Positions 53,616 through 63,413 of a stretch of DNA of 64,000 nt are shown piece after piece (the first letter of the stretch is position 1; every line of letters begins with the position of its first letter). Below the pieces are notes generated by a model. It was not told the DNA's origin. It saw only the letters and a list, made by a program, of their open reading frames with translations, and made no database searches. The position numbers were made by a program, and so were the translations under genes. The DNA is taken from contig CAWJAJ010000017.1 of assembly GCA_963840805.1 (NCBI GenBank), forward strand, positions 1,054,001-1,118,000, written 5' to 3'. The stretch comes from CADEEN01 sp963840805. Its GTDB lineage: Bacteria > Pseudomonadota > Gammaproteobacteria > Burkholderiales > Burkholderiaceae_C.

Positions 53616-55503
53616 GTGCGTACGGCAACGCACCACCAAGAAGCGCCCCGCTGCACAGGCGGCCCTCACACTGGCCGCGCTCGGCGTCGTCTACGGCGAC
53701 ATCGGCACCAGCCCGCTTTATGCGCTGAAGGAGATCTTCCACGGCGGCCATGTCGCGGCCACGCCCGACAACATCCTGGGCGTGCTGTCGCTGGTGTTCT
53801 GGACGCTGACCGTCGTCATCTCGCTGAAGTACGTGCTGTTGATCCTGCGCGCCGACAACCACGGCGAGGGCGGGCTGATCGCGATGCTGGCGCTGGCCAC
53901 CAGCGCGGTCCGCGACAAGCCGGCGCTGCACCGCGGCCTGATGACGGTCGGCCTGTTCGGTACCGCGGTGTTCTATGGCGACGGCGTCATCACGCCGGCG
54001 ATCTCGGTGCTGTCGGCGGTCGAGGGCCTGGAAGTCGCTGCGCCGCGGCTGCACGAGTGGGTCATCCCACTGACGCTGGTCGTGCTCACCGGGCTGTTCG
54101 CGATGCAGCGCTTCGGTACCGGTGGCATCGGCAAGCTGTTCGGGCCGATCACGCTGGTCTGGTTCACGGTGCTGGTGGCGCTCGGGTTGCCGCACATCGT
54201 CGCCCAACCGGGCGTGCTGGCGGCGCTGAACCCGGCCTACGCGATCGGCTTCTTCGTGCATCAGCCGCTGGTCGCCTTCATCGCGCTCGGTGCGGTGGTG
54301 CTCGTCGTCACCGGGGGCGAGGCGCTGTATGCCGATCTCGGCCACTTCGGCAAAGGACCGATCCGCATCGCCTGGTTTGCGCTGGTGATGCCGGCGCTGG
54401 TGATCAACTACTTCGGCCAGGGCGCGATGCTGCTGGCCGACCCGGCGGCGATCGAGAATCCGTTCTACCTGATGGCGCCGGCCTGGTCCCGGCTGCCGCT
54501 GGTGTTCCTGGCCACCGCAGCCACCGTGATCGCCTCGCAGGCGCTGATCTCGGCCGCGTTCTCGGTCACCAAGCAGGCGATCCAGCTCGGCATCCTGCCG
54601 CGCATGGCGATCCAGCACACCTCCGTGCGCGACACCGGGCAGATCTACGTGCCCTTCGTCAACTGGGGCCTGTACGTGTTCATCGTGCTGGCGGTGGTGA
54701 TGTTCAAGTCGTCGACGAACCTGGCCTCGGCCTACGGCATCGCGGTCACGCTGGACATGACCATCACCACGGTGATGACCTTCTTCGTCATCCGCTACGG
54801 CTGGAAGTACCCGCTGCCGCTGTGCGTTGCGGCGACGGGTTTCTTCTTCGTCATCGACGTCGCCTTCTTCGCGTCCAACCTGCTCAAGCTGCTGGCCGGC
54901 GGCTGGTTCCCGATCGTCATCGGCATCGGCATGTTCGTGCTGATGATCACCTGGACGCAGGGCCGGCGCCTGCTCAGCCACAAGCTGCGCGAGGATGCGA
55001 TCCCGCTCGCCGACTTCCTCGACGCGGTGTTCGTCAGCCCGCCGACGCGCGTCGAAGGTACGGCGGTGTTCCTGACCTCCGAGGCCGGCGCGACGCCGAA
55101 CGCGCTGATGCACAACCTCAAGCACAACAAGGTGCTGCACGAATACAACCTGTTCGTCACGGTGAAGCACCACGAGGTGCCGTGGATCGGTTTCGACCGG
55201 CGCATCGAGATGCAGCCGCTCGGCCACGACTGCTGGGCCGTGACACTGAACTTCGGCTTCAAGAACGACCCCGACGTGCCCGAGGCGCTGCAGCTGCTCG
55301 AAGGCCGCGGCGTGCCGCTCGACGACATGGCGACCAGCTATTTCCTCAGCCGCGACATCGTGATTCCGGCACTCGGCGAAGGCATGCCGATGTGGCGCGA
55401 GAAGCTGTTCGCCTCGATGCACCGCAATGCCGCCGCGGCGGCCGACTTCCTCAACCTGCCCGCCAATCGCGTCGTCGAGCTCGGGGCCAAGGTCGAGATC
55501 TAG
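53616..55503 (+). CDS. kup: Kup potassium uptake protein, start region disturbed
   Basis: A K+ transporter with about twelve membrane helices. Family blocks are GVVYGDIGTSPLYALKE, RADNHGEGGLIAMLAL, FYGDGVITPAISVLSAVEG, GGEALYADLGHFG and NYFGQGAMLL, with a soluble tail. The frame reaches back only to the gshA stop and has no ATG, GTG or TTG ahead of the conserved N-terminus. GTG 53616 starts a short lead (MRTATHH) in another frame that would join KKRPAAQAAL if one base near 53635 were extra. The first usable in-frame start otherwise is GTG 53782, inside the conserved domain. A single-base sequence error is likely. Confidence 0.85.
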
Positions 55504-55587
55504 GTCCACCCCCGCAGCGGCTTCGCCGTTCCCCCTCGAGGGGGCACCGCCGGCGGACCGGCGAAGCCGCGATCCGCGGCGGTTGCC
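55504..55587 (+). repeat. Post-stop structured repeat, family A
   Basis: Starts with the base after the kup stop. It contains AGCGGCTTCGCCGTT, CCCCCTCGAGGGGG, ACCGCCGGCGGACCGG and a CCGGCGAAGCCGC version of the third hairpin, ending GATCCGCGGCGG. Confidence 0.83.
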
Positions 55588-55651
55588 GAGTGGTCAGTCG
55601 CGGTGCGGGCGCTGGCGTTGGTGTGCGGCGCGACTGAGCGCGGCGGTGCTG

Positions 55652-56379
55652 TCAGGATGTCGAGCCGCGTGTGCGCAGCGTCGAGCCCTCGACCGTCACC
55701 TTTTGCCCGACCGCCGGCGCGCTGCTCTGCGTGAGGTGCGCAGCGTGCCGTCGTCCATGCGCACACGCACCTGGTAGACGGTGGTCGCGCGGGCGCGCTT
55801 CTCGATCTCGTTGCCCGCCACGCCGCCGCCCACGGCGCCGAGCACCGCCATCGCGTTCTTGCCGCTGCCGCCGCCGATCTGGCTGCCGACGAGGCCCCCG
55901 ACGACGGCACCGCCGACGACGCCGAGGCCGGTGCCGTCGCCCTTCTTCTGCACGGCGCTGACCGATTCGACCTTGCCGCAGGTCGCGCACACGCTCGAGG
56001 CGCGCGCGCTGGCCTCGGGCGGCCTTCACGGCACCGCGCTGCACGTGCACCGGCTGCGCGCACTGCCGCGGCGCGCGGCGCGGGCGGCGGTGCTGTCGGC
56101 CGACGACGGCGGCGCCATCTTCTCGGGGAAATCGGCTGGCGCCTCGGGCGGCGCGGCGCTGCTGCCCTTGGCCGCCGGCGCGCTCATCGCCATCAGCGGC
56201 GCCGACGAAGCGCTGCGCGCAGCGGCATCGTTCGCGGGCGGTGAACGCACCGCCAGCGTGGTGGCGACCGCGGTCAATGCCACCAGGCCGATGGCGCCGC
56301 CGATCAAGGCGGCGGGGCGCGAGAAGACGCTTTGCGTGGCGATCGGCGCATTGACCGTCGTCGGGGTGGTCGGGTTCAT
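55652..56379 (-). pseudogene. Glycine-zipper 2TM membrane protein, three indels as read
   Basis: From ATG 56379 the protein starts MNPTTPTTVNAPIATQSVF, has one membrane helix (AALIGGAIGLVALTAVATTL) and an Ala/Pro-rich linker. It continues in other frames through QPVHVQRGAVKAA, VCATCGKVESVSAVQKKGDG, the zipper GVVGGAVVGGLVGSQIGGG, NEIEKRARATTVYQVRVRMD and finally VGQKVTVEGSTLRTRGSTS. Frame changes are near 56065, 56010 and 55730. The parts line up with the protein at 45312 (CXXC, zipper, IEKRA, VxMxDG), so they belong to one gene. It is probably intact in the organism. Confidence 0.72.
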
Positions 56380-56501
56380 GGGCTGGTTCCTTCGAATGTT
56401 CTTGCGGCCACCATTGAACGCGCCAGGAGCGCGCGGGAGCTTCACAAGGCGCTTCCAGTTGCGACCGAACGTTTCCTGGCCTGCGCTGCTACGCTCGGCG
56501 C

Positions 56502-57677
56502 ATGCAGGTGCAACAGGTCGTGCGTGACTTTTCCGTGCCGCCGTCGTGGCCGGCTTCGTTGCCGTGCTGGTCGGCTTCACCAGTTCGGTGGTCATCGTCT
56601 TCGCCGCGGCGCAGGCGCTTGGCGCCACGCCGGCGCAGGCCACGTCATGGATCTGGGCGCTGGGCCTGGGCATGGGCGTCACCTCGATCGGCACTGTCGT
56701 GGTGGTACCGCGAGCCGGTGTTGACGGCCTGGTCGACGCCCGGCGCGGCGCTGATCGCCGGCACCAGCGGCGTGGCCATGGGCGAGGCCGTCGGGCGCCT
56801 TCATCGCCTGCGGCGTGCTGATCGTGCTGGCGGGCGTGACGCGGCTGTTCGAGCGCGTGATGGACCGCATCCCGCAAGCGATCGCCGCGGCGCTGCTGGC
56901 CGGCGTGCTGGCGCGCTTCGGCCTCGATGCCGCGCGCGCGGTGACGACCGCGCCGCTGCTGGTCATCGCGATGGCGCTCGCCTTCCTGGCCGGCCGCCGC
57001 TGCGTGGCCACGCTACGCCGTGCCTGGCGTGCTGTGCGCGGGGCTGGCAGTGGCCGCAGCCGAAGGGCGCATGCAATGGTCGCGTGTCGTCTGGGATGCG
57101 GCGCTGGCCGGTGTGGACGACGCCGGCCTTCATCTTGGGGCGCCTTCGTCGGCATTGCGCTGCCGCTGTTCGTCGTCACGATGGCTTCGCAAAACCTGCC
57201 CGGCGTGGCTGCACAGCGCGCCGCCGGCTACCGCACGCCGGTGTCGGCGCCGGTCGCGGTCACGGGTGCGGCCACCGTGCTGCTGGCGCCTTTCGGCGGC
57301 TACGCCTTCAACCTTGCGGCCATCACCGCGGCCATCTGCATGGGCCGCGAGGCGCACGAAGACCCGGCTCGCCGCTACACCGCGTGTATTGCGGCGGGCG
57401 TGTTCTACATCGTCGATCGGCCTGGTTGGCGGCGCGGTGATCGGGCTGCTGCAGCGCCTTTCCGCGCGAACTGGTGCTGGCGGTGGCCGGGCTGGCGCTG
57501 TTGGGCACCATCGCCGGCGGGCTGGCCATGGCGCTGAAGGACGAGCGCCACCGCGACGCCGCGGGCCTGACCTTCCTGGTTACCCTGTCGGGGGTGTCGC
57601 TGGCCGGCGTCGGCTCGGCGTTCTGGGGCGTGGTGGCCGGCGGCGTTGCGCTCGTTGTGCAACAGTGGAGGAAGTGA
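56502..57677 (+). pseudogene. benE: BenE-family benzoate/H+ symporter-like carrier, about eight indels as read
   Basis: Fragments in all three frames line up into one ~390-residue membrane carrier: VVAGFVAVLVGFTSSVVIVF, YREPVLTAWSTPGAALIAG, VTRLFERVMDRIPQAIAAAL, YAVPGVLCAGLAVAAAEGR, VWTTPAFILG, PLFVVTMASQNLPGVAA, PFGGYAFNLAAITAAICMG, RELVLAVAGLALLGT and GSAFWGVVAGGVALVVQQW. Frame changes lie near 56540, 56693, 56794, 57005, 57107, 57138, 57415 and 57460, seven of them +1. No substitution-type stop interrupts the pieces. BenE proteins import benzoate, but no benzoate genes are present. It lies between kup and gshB. Confidence 0.72.
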
Positions 57678-57763
57678 GACCACCCCCGACGCGGCTGCGC
57701 CGCTCCCCCTCGAGGGGGCACCGCCAGCGGACCGGCAAAGCCGGCTCCGCGGCGGTTGCTTGG
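57678..57763 (+). repeat. Post-stop structured repeat, family A
   Basis: Starts with the base after the benE-like stop: CCACCCCCGACGCGGCTGCG, CCGCTCCCCCTCGAGGGGGC, ACCGCCAGCGGACC, CCGGCAAAGCCGG and CTCCGCGGCGGTTGC. The first hairpin is GCGGCTGCGCCGC, with a loop change but an intact stem. Confidence 0.85.
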
Positions 57764-57816
57764 CAACACGCTGCCAAGGCGTGACGGGTGCGCAGCACAA
57801 TCGACCAATGACACCC

Positions 57817-58788
57817 ATGGACATACTCTTCGTCGCCGACCCGCTCGACGTCGTTCAAGACGTACAAGGATTCGACCTTCGCGATGATGCGCGAGGCCGC
57901 GCGGCGCGGCCACACGCTGTGGGCCTGCGAGGTGCCGCAACTGGTGTGGCAGCGCGGCGGCCGCGTGACGGTGCAAGGCGCGCGGCGCATCGCGTTGACC
58001 GCCGACGAGCACGACTGGTTCAGCGTCGAAGACACGCGCGATCTGGCCCTGGCCGACACCGGCTGCGGTGCTGATGCGCAAGGACCCGCCGTTCGACAGC
58101 GAGTACTTCTACGCCACGCACCTGCTGTCGCAGGCCGAGCGCGAGGGCGCGCGTGTCTTCAACCGGCCGGCGTCGCTGCGCGAGCACCCGGAGAAGCTCG
58201 CGATCCTCGAGTTCCCGCAGTTCATCGGCCCGACACTGGTGACGCGCGAGCGCCGACGCGGTGCGCGCATTCCACGCCGAGCATCGCGACATCATCCTGA
58301 AGCCGCTCGACGGCATGGGCGGCATGGGCATCTTCCGCGTCGGCCCCGACGGCCTGAACCTGGGCAGCATCATCGAAACGCTGAACCAGGACGGTCGCGT
58401 CACGCTGATGGTGCAGAAGTACCTGCCCGAGATCGTGCAGGGCGACAAGCGCATCCTCGTCATCGGCGGCGAGCCGGTGCCGTTTTCGCTGGCGCGCATT
58501 CCGCAGGGCAGCGAGATCCGCGGCAACCTCGCGGCCGGCGGCAAGGGCGTGGCGCAGCCGCTGTCGCTGCGCGACCGCGAGATCGCCGAGGCGCTCGGCC
58601 CGACGCTCGCCGCGCGCGGGTTGCTGCTGGTCGGGCTGGACGTGATCGGCGACTGCCTCACCGAGATCAACGTCACCAGCCCGACCTGCTTCCAGGAGAT
58701 CACGCAGCAGACCGGTTTCGACGTCGCGACGATGTTCGTCGATGCGCTCGAGCAGGCGCTTGCCGGCGCTGCGACCGCGCGCGCGTAG
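57817..58788 (+). pseudogene. gshB: Glutathione synthase, three +1 indels as read
   Basis: GshB adds glycine to gamma-glutamylcysteine. Pieces in successive frames give MDILFVADPLD, SFKTYKDSTFAMMREAARRG, LMRKDPPFDSEYFYATHLL, FPQFIGPTLVTR, DIILKPLDGMGGMGIFRV (ATP-grasp loop), RILVIGGEPVPFSLARIP, GNLAAGGKGVAQPL and DVIGDCLTEINVTSPTC, which cover a normal ~320-residue enzyme. Each of the three frame changes (near 57850, 58064 and 58250) is one extra base. With gshA intact upstream, a working gshB is expected and the breaks are probably errors. The last frame alone (from 58261) encodes the catalytic half. Confidence 0.85.
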
Positions 58789-58791
58789 CCG

Positions 58792-59599
58792 ATGTCGACG
58801 ACGCGGCTGTCGACGAGGCTCAGCGCCGCCGTGCTGCTGGCGGCGAGCGTCGCCGGTGCGGCCGCCCACGACACCTGGTTCGAGCCGTTGCCGTCCACCG
58901 CCGCCGGCCACGCCGGTGTTCGCGCTCGGCACCGGCAACCGCTTCCCGACTGCACGAGTTCCCGCTCGGCTACGAATACATCGTCGCCAGCGGCTGCCGC
59001 GGCGACGGGCGCGACCGCGGCGCCGCTGGCGCATGTCGAGGACCGGCCTGTCGTACTGGTGGTGCGCAGTGCGACGCCGTTGAACCCGCGCGCCGCGCTG
59101 ACTTGCTGGGCGCAACTGGCACCGTTCGACGTCGAGGTGCCACCCGACAAGATCGAGCTCTATCTTCGCGAGATCCAGGCCAGCCCGGCGCTGCGCGAAA
59201 TCTGGGCCGCGATGAAGGCGCGCGGGCTGCCCTGGCGCGAGCGCTACACCAAGCACGCCCGCATCGAGTTCGGCGGCGCCGGCCCGCGCACACCGCTGGC
59301 CATCGGCATGGACGTGCTGCTCGACAGCCCGCGCTGGCCGGTCCGCGCCGGCGATGCCCTCGGGTTCCAGGTGCTGCGCAACGGCGCACCGTTGGCCAAT
59401 CTGCCGGTCGAGTTGGTCAGCGAGCACAGCGCGCTCGGCATCTGGCGCAAGACCGACGCCGAGGGCCGCGTGCGGGTCACCGCGCCGCTGGCCGGCCGCT
59501 GGTTGCTGCGCGCGCGTCGACCTGCGCGTGTCGGCGAAGAGCCGCGACGCATGGGAGAGCGACTTCGTGACGCTGGCCTTCGACGTCGCGCCGAGATAG
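58792..59599 (+). pseudogene. DUF4198 (NikM/cobalt-nickel-associated) exported protein, four +1 indels as read
   Basis: ATG 58792 follows gshB by 3 bp. A signal peptide (AAVLLAASVAGAAA) precedes HDTWFEPLPSTAAG. The pieces TPVFALGTGNRFP, HEFPLGYEYIVASG, APLAHVEDRPVVLVVRS through PVRAGDALGFQVLRNGAPLA, and VDLRVSAKSRDAWESDFVTL follow in shifted frames, changing near 58909, 58949, 58990 and 59516. DUF4198 proteins occur with metal uptake systems, and here HupE is encoded on the opposite strand just downstream. About 268 residues when repaired. Confidence 0.7.
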
Positions 59600-59605
59600 C
59601 GTCCG

Positions 59606-60756
59606 TCAGAAGCCGAGCAGCTTGACTTCGAAGGCGCGCTCGACCAGCCAGACGCCAGCCAGCGCCGCGATCAGCAGCGAGCCACCGACCATCACCGCCC
59701 GGCGGTAGAACGCCGTTCGCCGCAGCGCGAAGGCGAGCGGCAGGAACACCGCCACGATGGCCAATTGACCGCCTTCGACCCCGAGGTTGAAGCCGACCAG
59801 CGCCAGCGCCAGCGCTTCGCGCGGCAGGCCCAGATCGATGAGCACGCTGGCGAAGCCGAAGCCGTGGATGAGGCCAAATGCGAAGGCCACCATCCAGCGC
59901 CGGCGGTGGAACAGCGGCCACACGTTGTTCAGCGCCGCCAGCACGACCGACGCCGCGATCGCCGACTCGACCCAGCGCGACGGCAGCGACACGAAGCCGA
60001 GCGTGGCCATCGACAGCGTGATCGAGTGCGCCAGCGTGAATGCGGTGACGATCTTGAAGACGTCGACGAAGGCCTGGCGAAAGGTCTCGGCGGGCTGCCA
60101 ATGTTCGGCCTGCCGGCCACGCCACAACAACACCGCCGGCAGCAGCAAGGACAGCAGGAACAGGATGTGGTCGAAGCCGATCCAGATGTGCCAAACGCCT
60201 TCGCGCGCGTAGTCGATGAACTGGCGCCAGCGGCTCACCGCCTGCAAATCGAAGGTCTGGGTCGCGGCCTCCGGGCCGAACACCGCGCTGCGCGTGCGGC
60301 CGCCGGCCTGCAGGTTGAGCAGGCCGCGGTGCTGCGGGTCGATGTCGGCGAACAGCGAATAGCTGATCGTCAAGGCGGCCGGCGGCGTTGCACAGCGCAT
60401 CGCCAGCGGCAGCACGGTGTAGGCGCCGTCGGTGTGGTCGTCGATCTGCTGCGCGCCGGCGGCGATGGTGCACGGCGCGCCGCCATCGCCGCCACTTGGA
60501 CGTCGAGCCGCGCCAGCGCATAGGCCGCGATCTCGCCGTGACGGGCCCGCACCTCGCCCCACGTGAGGTCGCCGTTGCCGTCGGCATCCAGGCCGATCGC
60601 GAAGTCGAGGTCGCGCAGCGCGATGTCCCAGCGGCCGCTGATGGCGCCGTCGGCCACGCTGATCGTCAGGTAGCTGTCCGACGGCTTGTGCGCCTGCACG
60701 GGCGCCGGCGCGAGCCCGAGCCACGCCAGCAGCAGCGTCGCGACGACGCGCCTCAT
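59606..60756 (-). CDS. HupE/UreJ-family membrane protein, one 1-base deletion
   Basis: An exported N-terminal domain (signal LLLAWLGLAPAPVQA; HKPSDSYLTISVADG; an EF-hand-like DADGNGDLTWGEVRARHGEI) is followed by ~6-7 membrane helices with the family motif HIWIGFDHILFLLSLLL and AFTLAHSITLSMATLGFV. HupE/UreJ relatives are linked to nickel or cobalt uptake. The frame changes near 60485, where adding one base joins DVQVAA to DGGAPCTIAAGAQQIDDH. Its ATG overlaps the stop of the upstream TPR gene. Confidence 0.8.
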
Positions 60757-61935
60757 CGCGCGGCCTCCAGCTTCGCGGCGAGCGTGCTGCAGCACCGCGC
60801 TTTCGACGCGGTTGGCGGTCAACCACTCGCGCGCCGCGCCTGCCGCCGCGGGCTCGCGTGCGGCGAGCGCCGCCTCGAGCAGGATGCGGGCATCGGCCGG
60901 CTCGCGCTGCACCGCGTAGTTGCTGCGTGCCAGCGCCAGCGCGCGTGGGGCATCGCCCTGCAGCGCGAGCGCGAATCGGGCCTCCTCCTTCTCGTGCGTG
61001 CGGTCGCCGCGGGCGCGCGCGGCCTCGAAGCGCGCCGCGAGGTCGCGCGTCCAGCCAGCGGCGCGTGCATCGCCGGCGGCCCGGGCGGCAATCGCCAGGC
61101 GCAGCAACAGCACGTCGGCGCGCACGCCGTCCTTCAACAGCGCAAGCACGTCACCCGGGCGGCGGCGGTCGAGCAGGAAATCGGCGTATGCGGCCTGCAG
61201 GTAGACATCGGGCACGCCGAGCGCCAGCGCTTTGCGGAAGGCGCGCTCGGCGGCCGCGAAGTCGCCACGGCGCTCGTCGATTTCTGCCAGCCGCGTCAAG
61301 GCCCACAGGCGCTCTTCGGGCCCGGCGTCGGTGGCGGCCTTCAGTGCCGCGTCGAGGGCTTGCGCGGCGGCATCGGCGCGGCCGGTCAGGCTGTCGATCG
61401 CAGCCACGCAGGCCGCGGCGAGCAGTGCCGTGGTGTGCGGCGCCAGTCCCGCGCAGCCGCGCCGTGCCGCCGCATAGTCGGCCTGCACCATGCGGATCGC
61501 CGCCAGCCAGGCCCAGGCCTCGGCGTTGTCCGCCTCGGCCAGCACCACGGCCTCCAGGTCGGCCAGCGCCGCATCGAAGCGGTGGCCGTACTGCAGCAGC
61601 ACCGCGCGCTGTACGCGCACGGCCACCGGTGGGGCGGCCTCGGCCCACCAAGGCGCCAACGCGGCCTGCGCATACCCGATGTAGCGCGGATCGCCCTCGG
61701 CCGCGGCCTCGTCGACGTAACGCCGTGCCAGCGCGACCGCCAAGGTCGGATCGCGCGGATTGCCGCGCCACGCCGCGCGCAGCGATTGCAGGCTGCGCGC
61801 GCGCGCGTCGCCGCTGCGCGCCGGCACACGTGCGAGCACTTCGGCGTCGGCGGCCGGCACACGCGGGGCCGCGCCGGCGGGCGGCAGCCACAGCGCCAGC
61901 AACAGCAGGGGCAGCCAGGGGGTCGGAAGCGGCAT
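60753..61935 (-). CDS. Exported tetratricopeptide-repeat protein, one 1-base insertion near the end
   Basis: Begins with a signal peptide (TPWLPLLLLALWLPPAGA) and continues with helical TPR-type repeats, e.g. AALADLEAVVLAEADNAEAW, ALTRLAEIDERRGDFAAAER and YLQAAYADFLLDRRRPGDVL, over ~393 residues. As read, the frame runs past its end into hupE. One extra base near 60783 removed gives VLQHLAAKLEAAR and a TGA that overlaps the hupE ATG. The pairing of this gene with hupE suggests a shared envelope role, which is not defined. Confidence 0.8.
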
Positions 61936-62134
61936 TGTTTCGGGGCGTGTCAGGGCATCGGCGTGGGCGCGCGATGGTAGCCAGGGTGGCGCCGCGTTGC
62001 AGGTTGATTCACTTCGGGGGAGACCCTGGCATGGGCCGGCAGCGCGATGCGTTATCTTCCCGCGTCGCCCGTACGCCCAGGCTTGCGGCGGCTGCGTTTG
62101 CATTATCCCAACCCACTGATTCGAAAGACAATTC

Positions 62135-62347
62135 ATGAGCAAGCTCCTCACCGCCCTGTTGTTCGCTGCCGGCGCCATCGCACTGCCCGCACATGCCGCG
62201 TCGCACGCCGCCGCTGCGCCGGCCGGCAAGGCCAGCGCGGCCCCGATGGCCAAGGAAATGAAGAAGGAAGAGGCCAAGAAGGACGCCAAGCCGGCGGCCG
62301 CCGCTGCCAGTGCGGCCAAGCCGGCTGCCAGCGCCGCGAAGAAGTAA
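62135..62347 (+). CDS. Small exported Ala/Lys-rich protein
   Basis: A 70-residue product. A clear signal peptide (MSKLLTALLFAAGAIALPAHA, cut after AHA, with only the start quoted) precedes ~48 residues made almost entirely of Ala, Lys, Ser, Pro and Glu, including AKEMKKEEAKKDAK. It is strongly basic and low in complexity, and no family was recognised. It is flanked by 199 bp upstream with no other gene and by a strong terminator, so it appears to be a single-gene transcript. Confidence 0.75.
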   Translation: MSKLLTALLFAAGAIALPAHAASHAAAAPAGKASAAPMAKEMKKEEAKKDAKPAAAAASAAKPAASAAKK

Positions 62348-62366
62348 GGTCTTCGGGCCTTGACCG

Positions 62367-62400
62367 CGAAGGCAGGGGTCACGCCCCTGCCTTCGTCGTT
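62367..62400 (+). terminator. Rho-independent terminator after the small exported protein
   Basis: A 12-bp perfect stem CGAAGGCAGGGG/CCCCTGCCTTCG with a 5-nt loop (TCACG) is followed by TCGTTTC. The weak T-run is compensated by the long stem. It lies 19 bp after the stop codon. Confidence 0.72.
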
Positions 62401-62434
62401 TCAGGGCCGCGCACGCCCAATACCGCACACCGCG

Positions 62435-63413
62435 ATGACCCTGCGTCAATGGCTCGACCAGGCCGGCCGCCTGGATGCCGAATACGGCCACAACCTGGCC
62501 AGCCACCTGCCGATGGCGCTGACGGCGTTGGCCCGCCTGGGCGCGACCGACGAGCGGCTCGCCGCATTTGCCGAGCGGTACGGCAAGCGCCTGCGCCCCG
62601 CGCCGCCGCCCGAGCCGTGGCCGGCGGGCGATCCGTGGCAAGGCCGCCTCGGCGATCCGCGCGCATGGCCGGCGTACCGCAGCCTGTTCAACGAGTGGAT
62701 GGACCACGAGGGCGCGCCGGCGGTGCTCGAACAGACGCTGCCGGCATTGCTGCGCGGCGTCGGCGCGGCCGCGTTCCATGGCCCGATCCGCGCCGCCTAC
62801 GCAGTCGCTGCCGGCCACTCGCACGAACTGGCGGATGCGCTGGCCTATTGGGCCTGCCGCTGGTTTTCGCTCGGCTCGCCGCAGTTCGACGGCCACGAGC
62901 CGAACCCGGCGGTGGTGCTTGCCGGGCTCGGCATCGCCAAGCCGCGTCCCCCGCTGATCGCCGAGCGCATGGCGCTGGCGGTCGAGGCACCCTGCGTTCG
63001 GCCGCGCGGCTTCGGGACTGCGCATCGAGCCCGCCACCACTCTCGAGCAACTGGCCACATTGGCCGCGCGCCTTTACGCCGACAGCGGCAACTTCACCGT
63101 GCTGCACCTGGTGACCAGCGCGCACGCCCTGCGCGTGCTGCTGCCATGGCTCGACGAGGGCGACGTGGCCGAGGCGCTGGGCTGCTACTGGGTGGCCTAC
63201 GCCGCCGGCCATGTGGCGAGCGGGATCGCCCTGCCCGGTGCGATCGCCGCGTCCGACATGATGCCGTTGTCATGGCCCGATATCGTCGTCCACGCCATTG
63301 CCAGCGACGACGACCACCTCATCAAGCTCGTCGACAGCTGCCGCGAGCAGGAGCGGGCGTACGGCGGTACGGTGTGGCGCGAGGCCGCTTCGCGTGCCGT
63401 GGCCAGCGCATGA
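62435..63413 (+). CDS. Questin oxidase-like (DUF4243) protein, one 1-base insertion
   Basis: About 325 residues when repaired. The N-terminal part has LDAEYGHNLASHLPMALTAL, and the middle has FHGPIRAAYAVAAGHSHELA and LAYWACRWFSL. The C-terminal part has LYADSGNFTVLHLVTSAHAL, WVAYAAGHVASG and a His-rich DDDHLIKLVDSCREQE, a pattern shared with fungal questin oxidase and many bacterial homologues of unknown role. An extra base near 62993 separates ALAVEAP from AFGRAASGLRIEPATTLEQL. Its stop overlaps the GNAT gene. Confidence 0.75.

Noticed and set aside
56502..59599. Several separate small genes in alternating frames
   Set aside because: The pieces are consecutive parts of BenE-like, GshB and DUF4198 proteins. 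Individually they have no start signals and incomplete folds.
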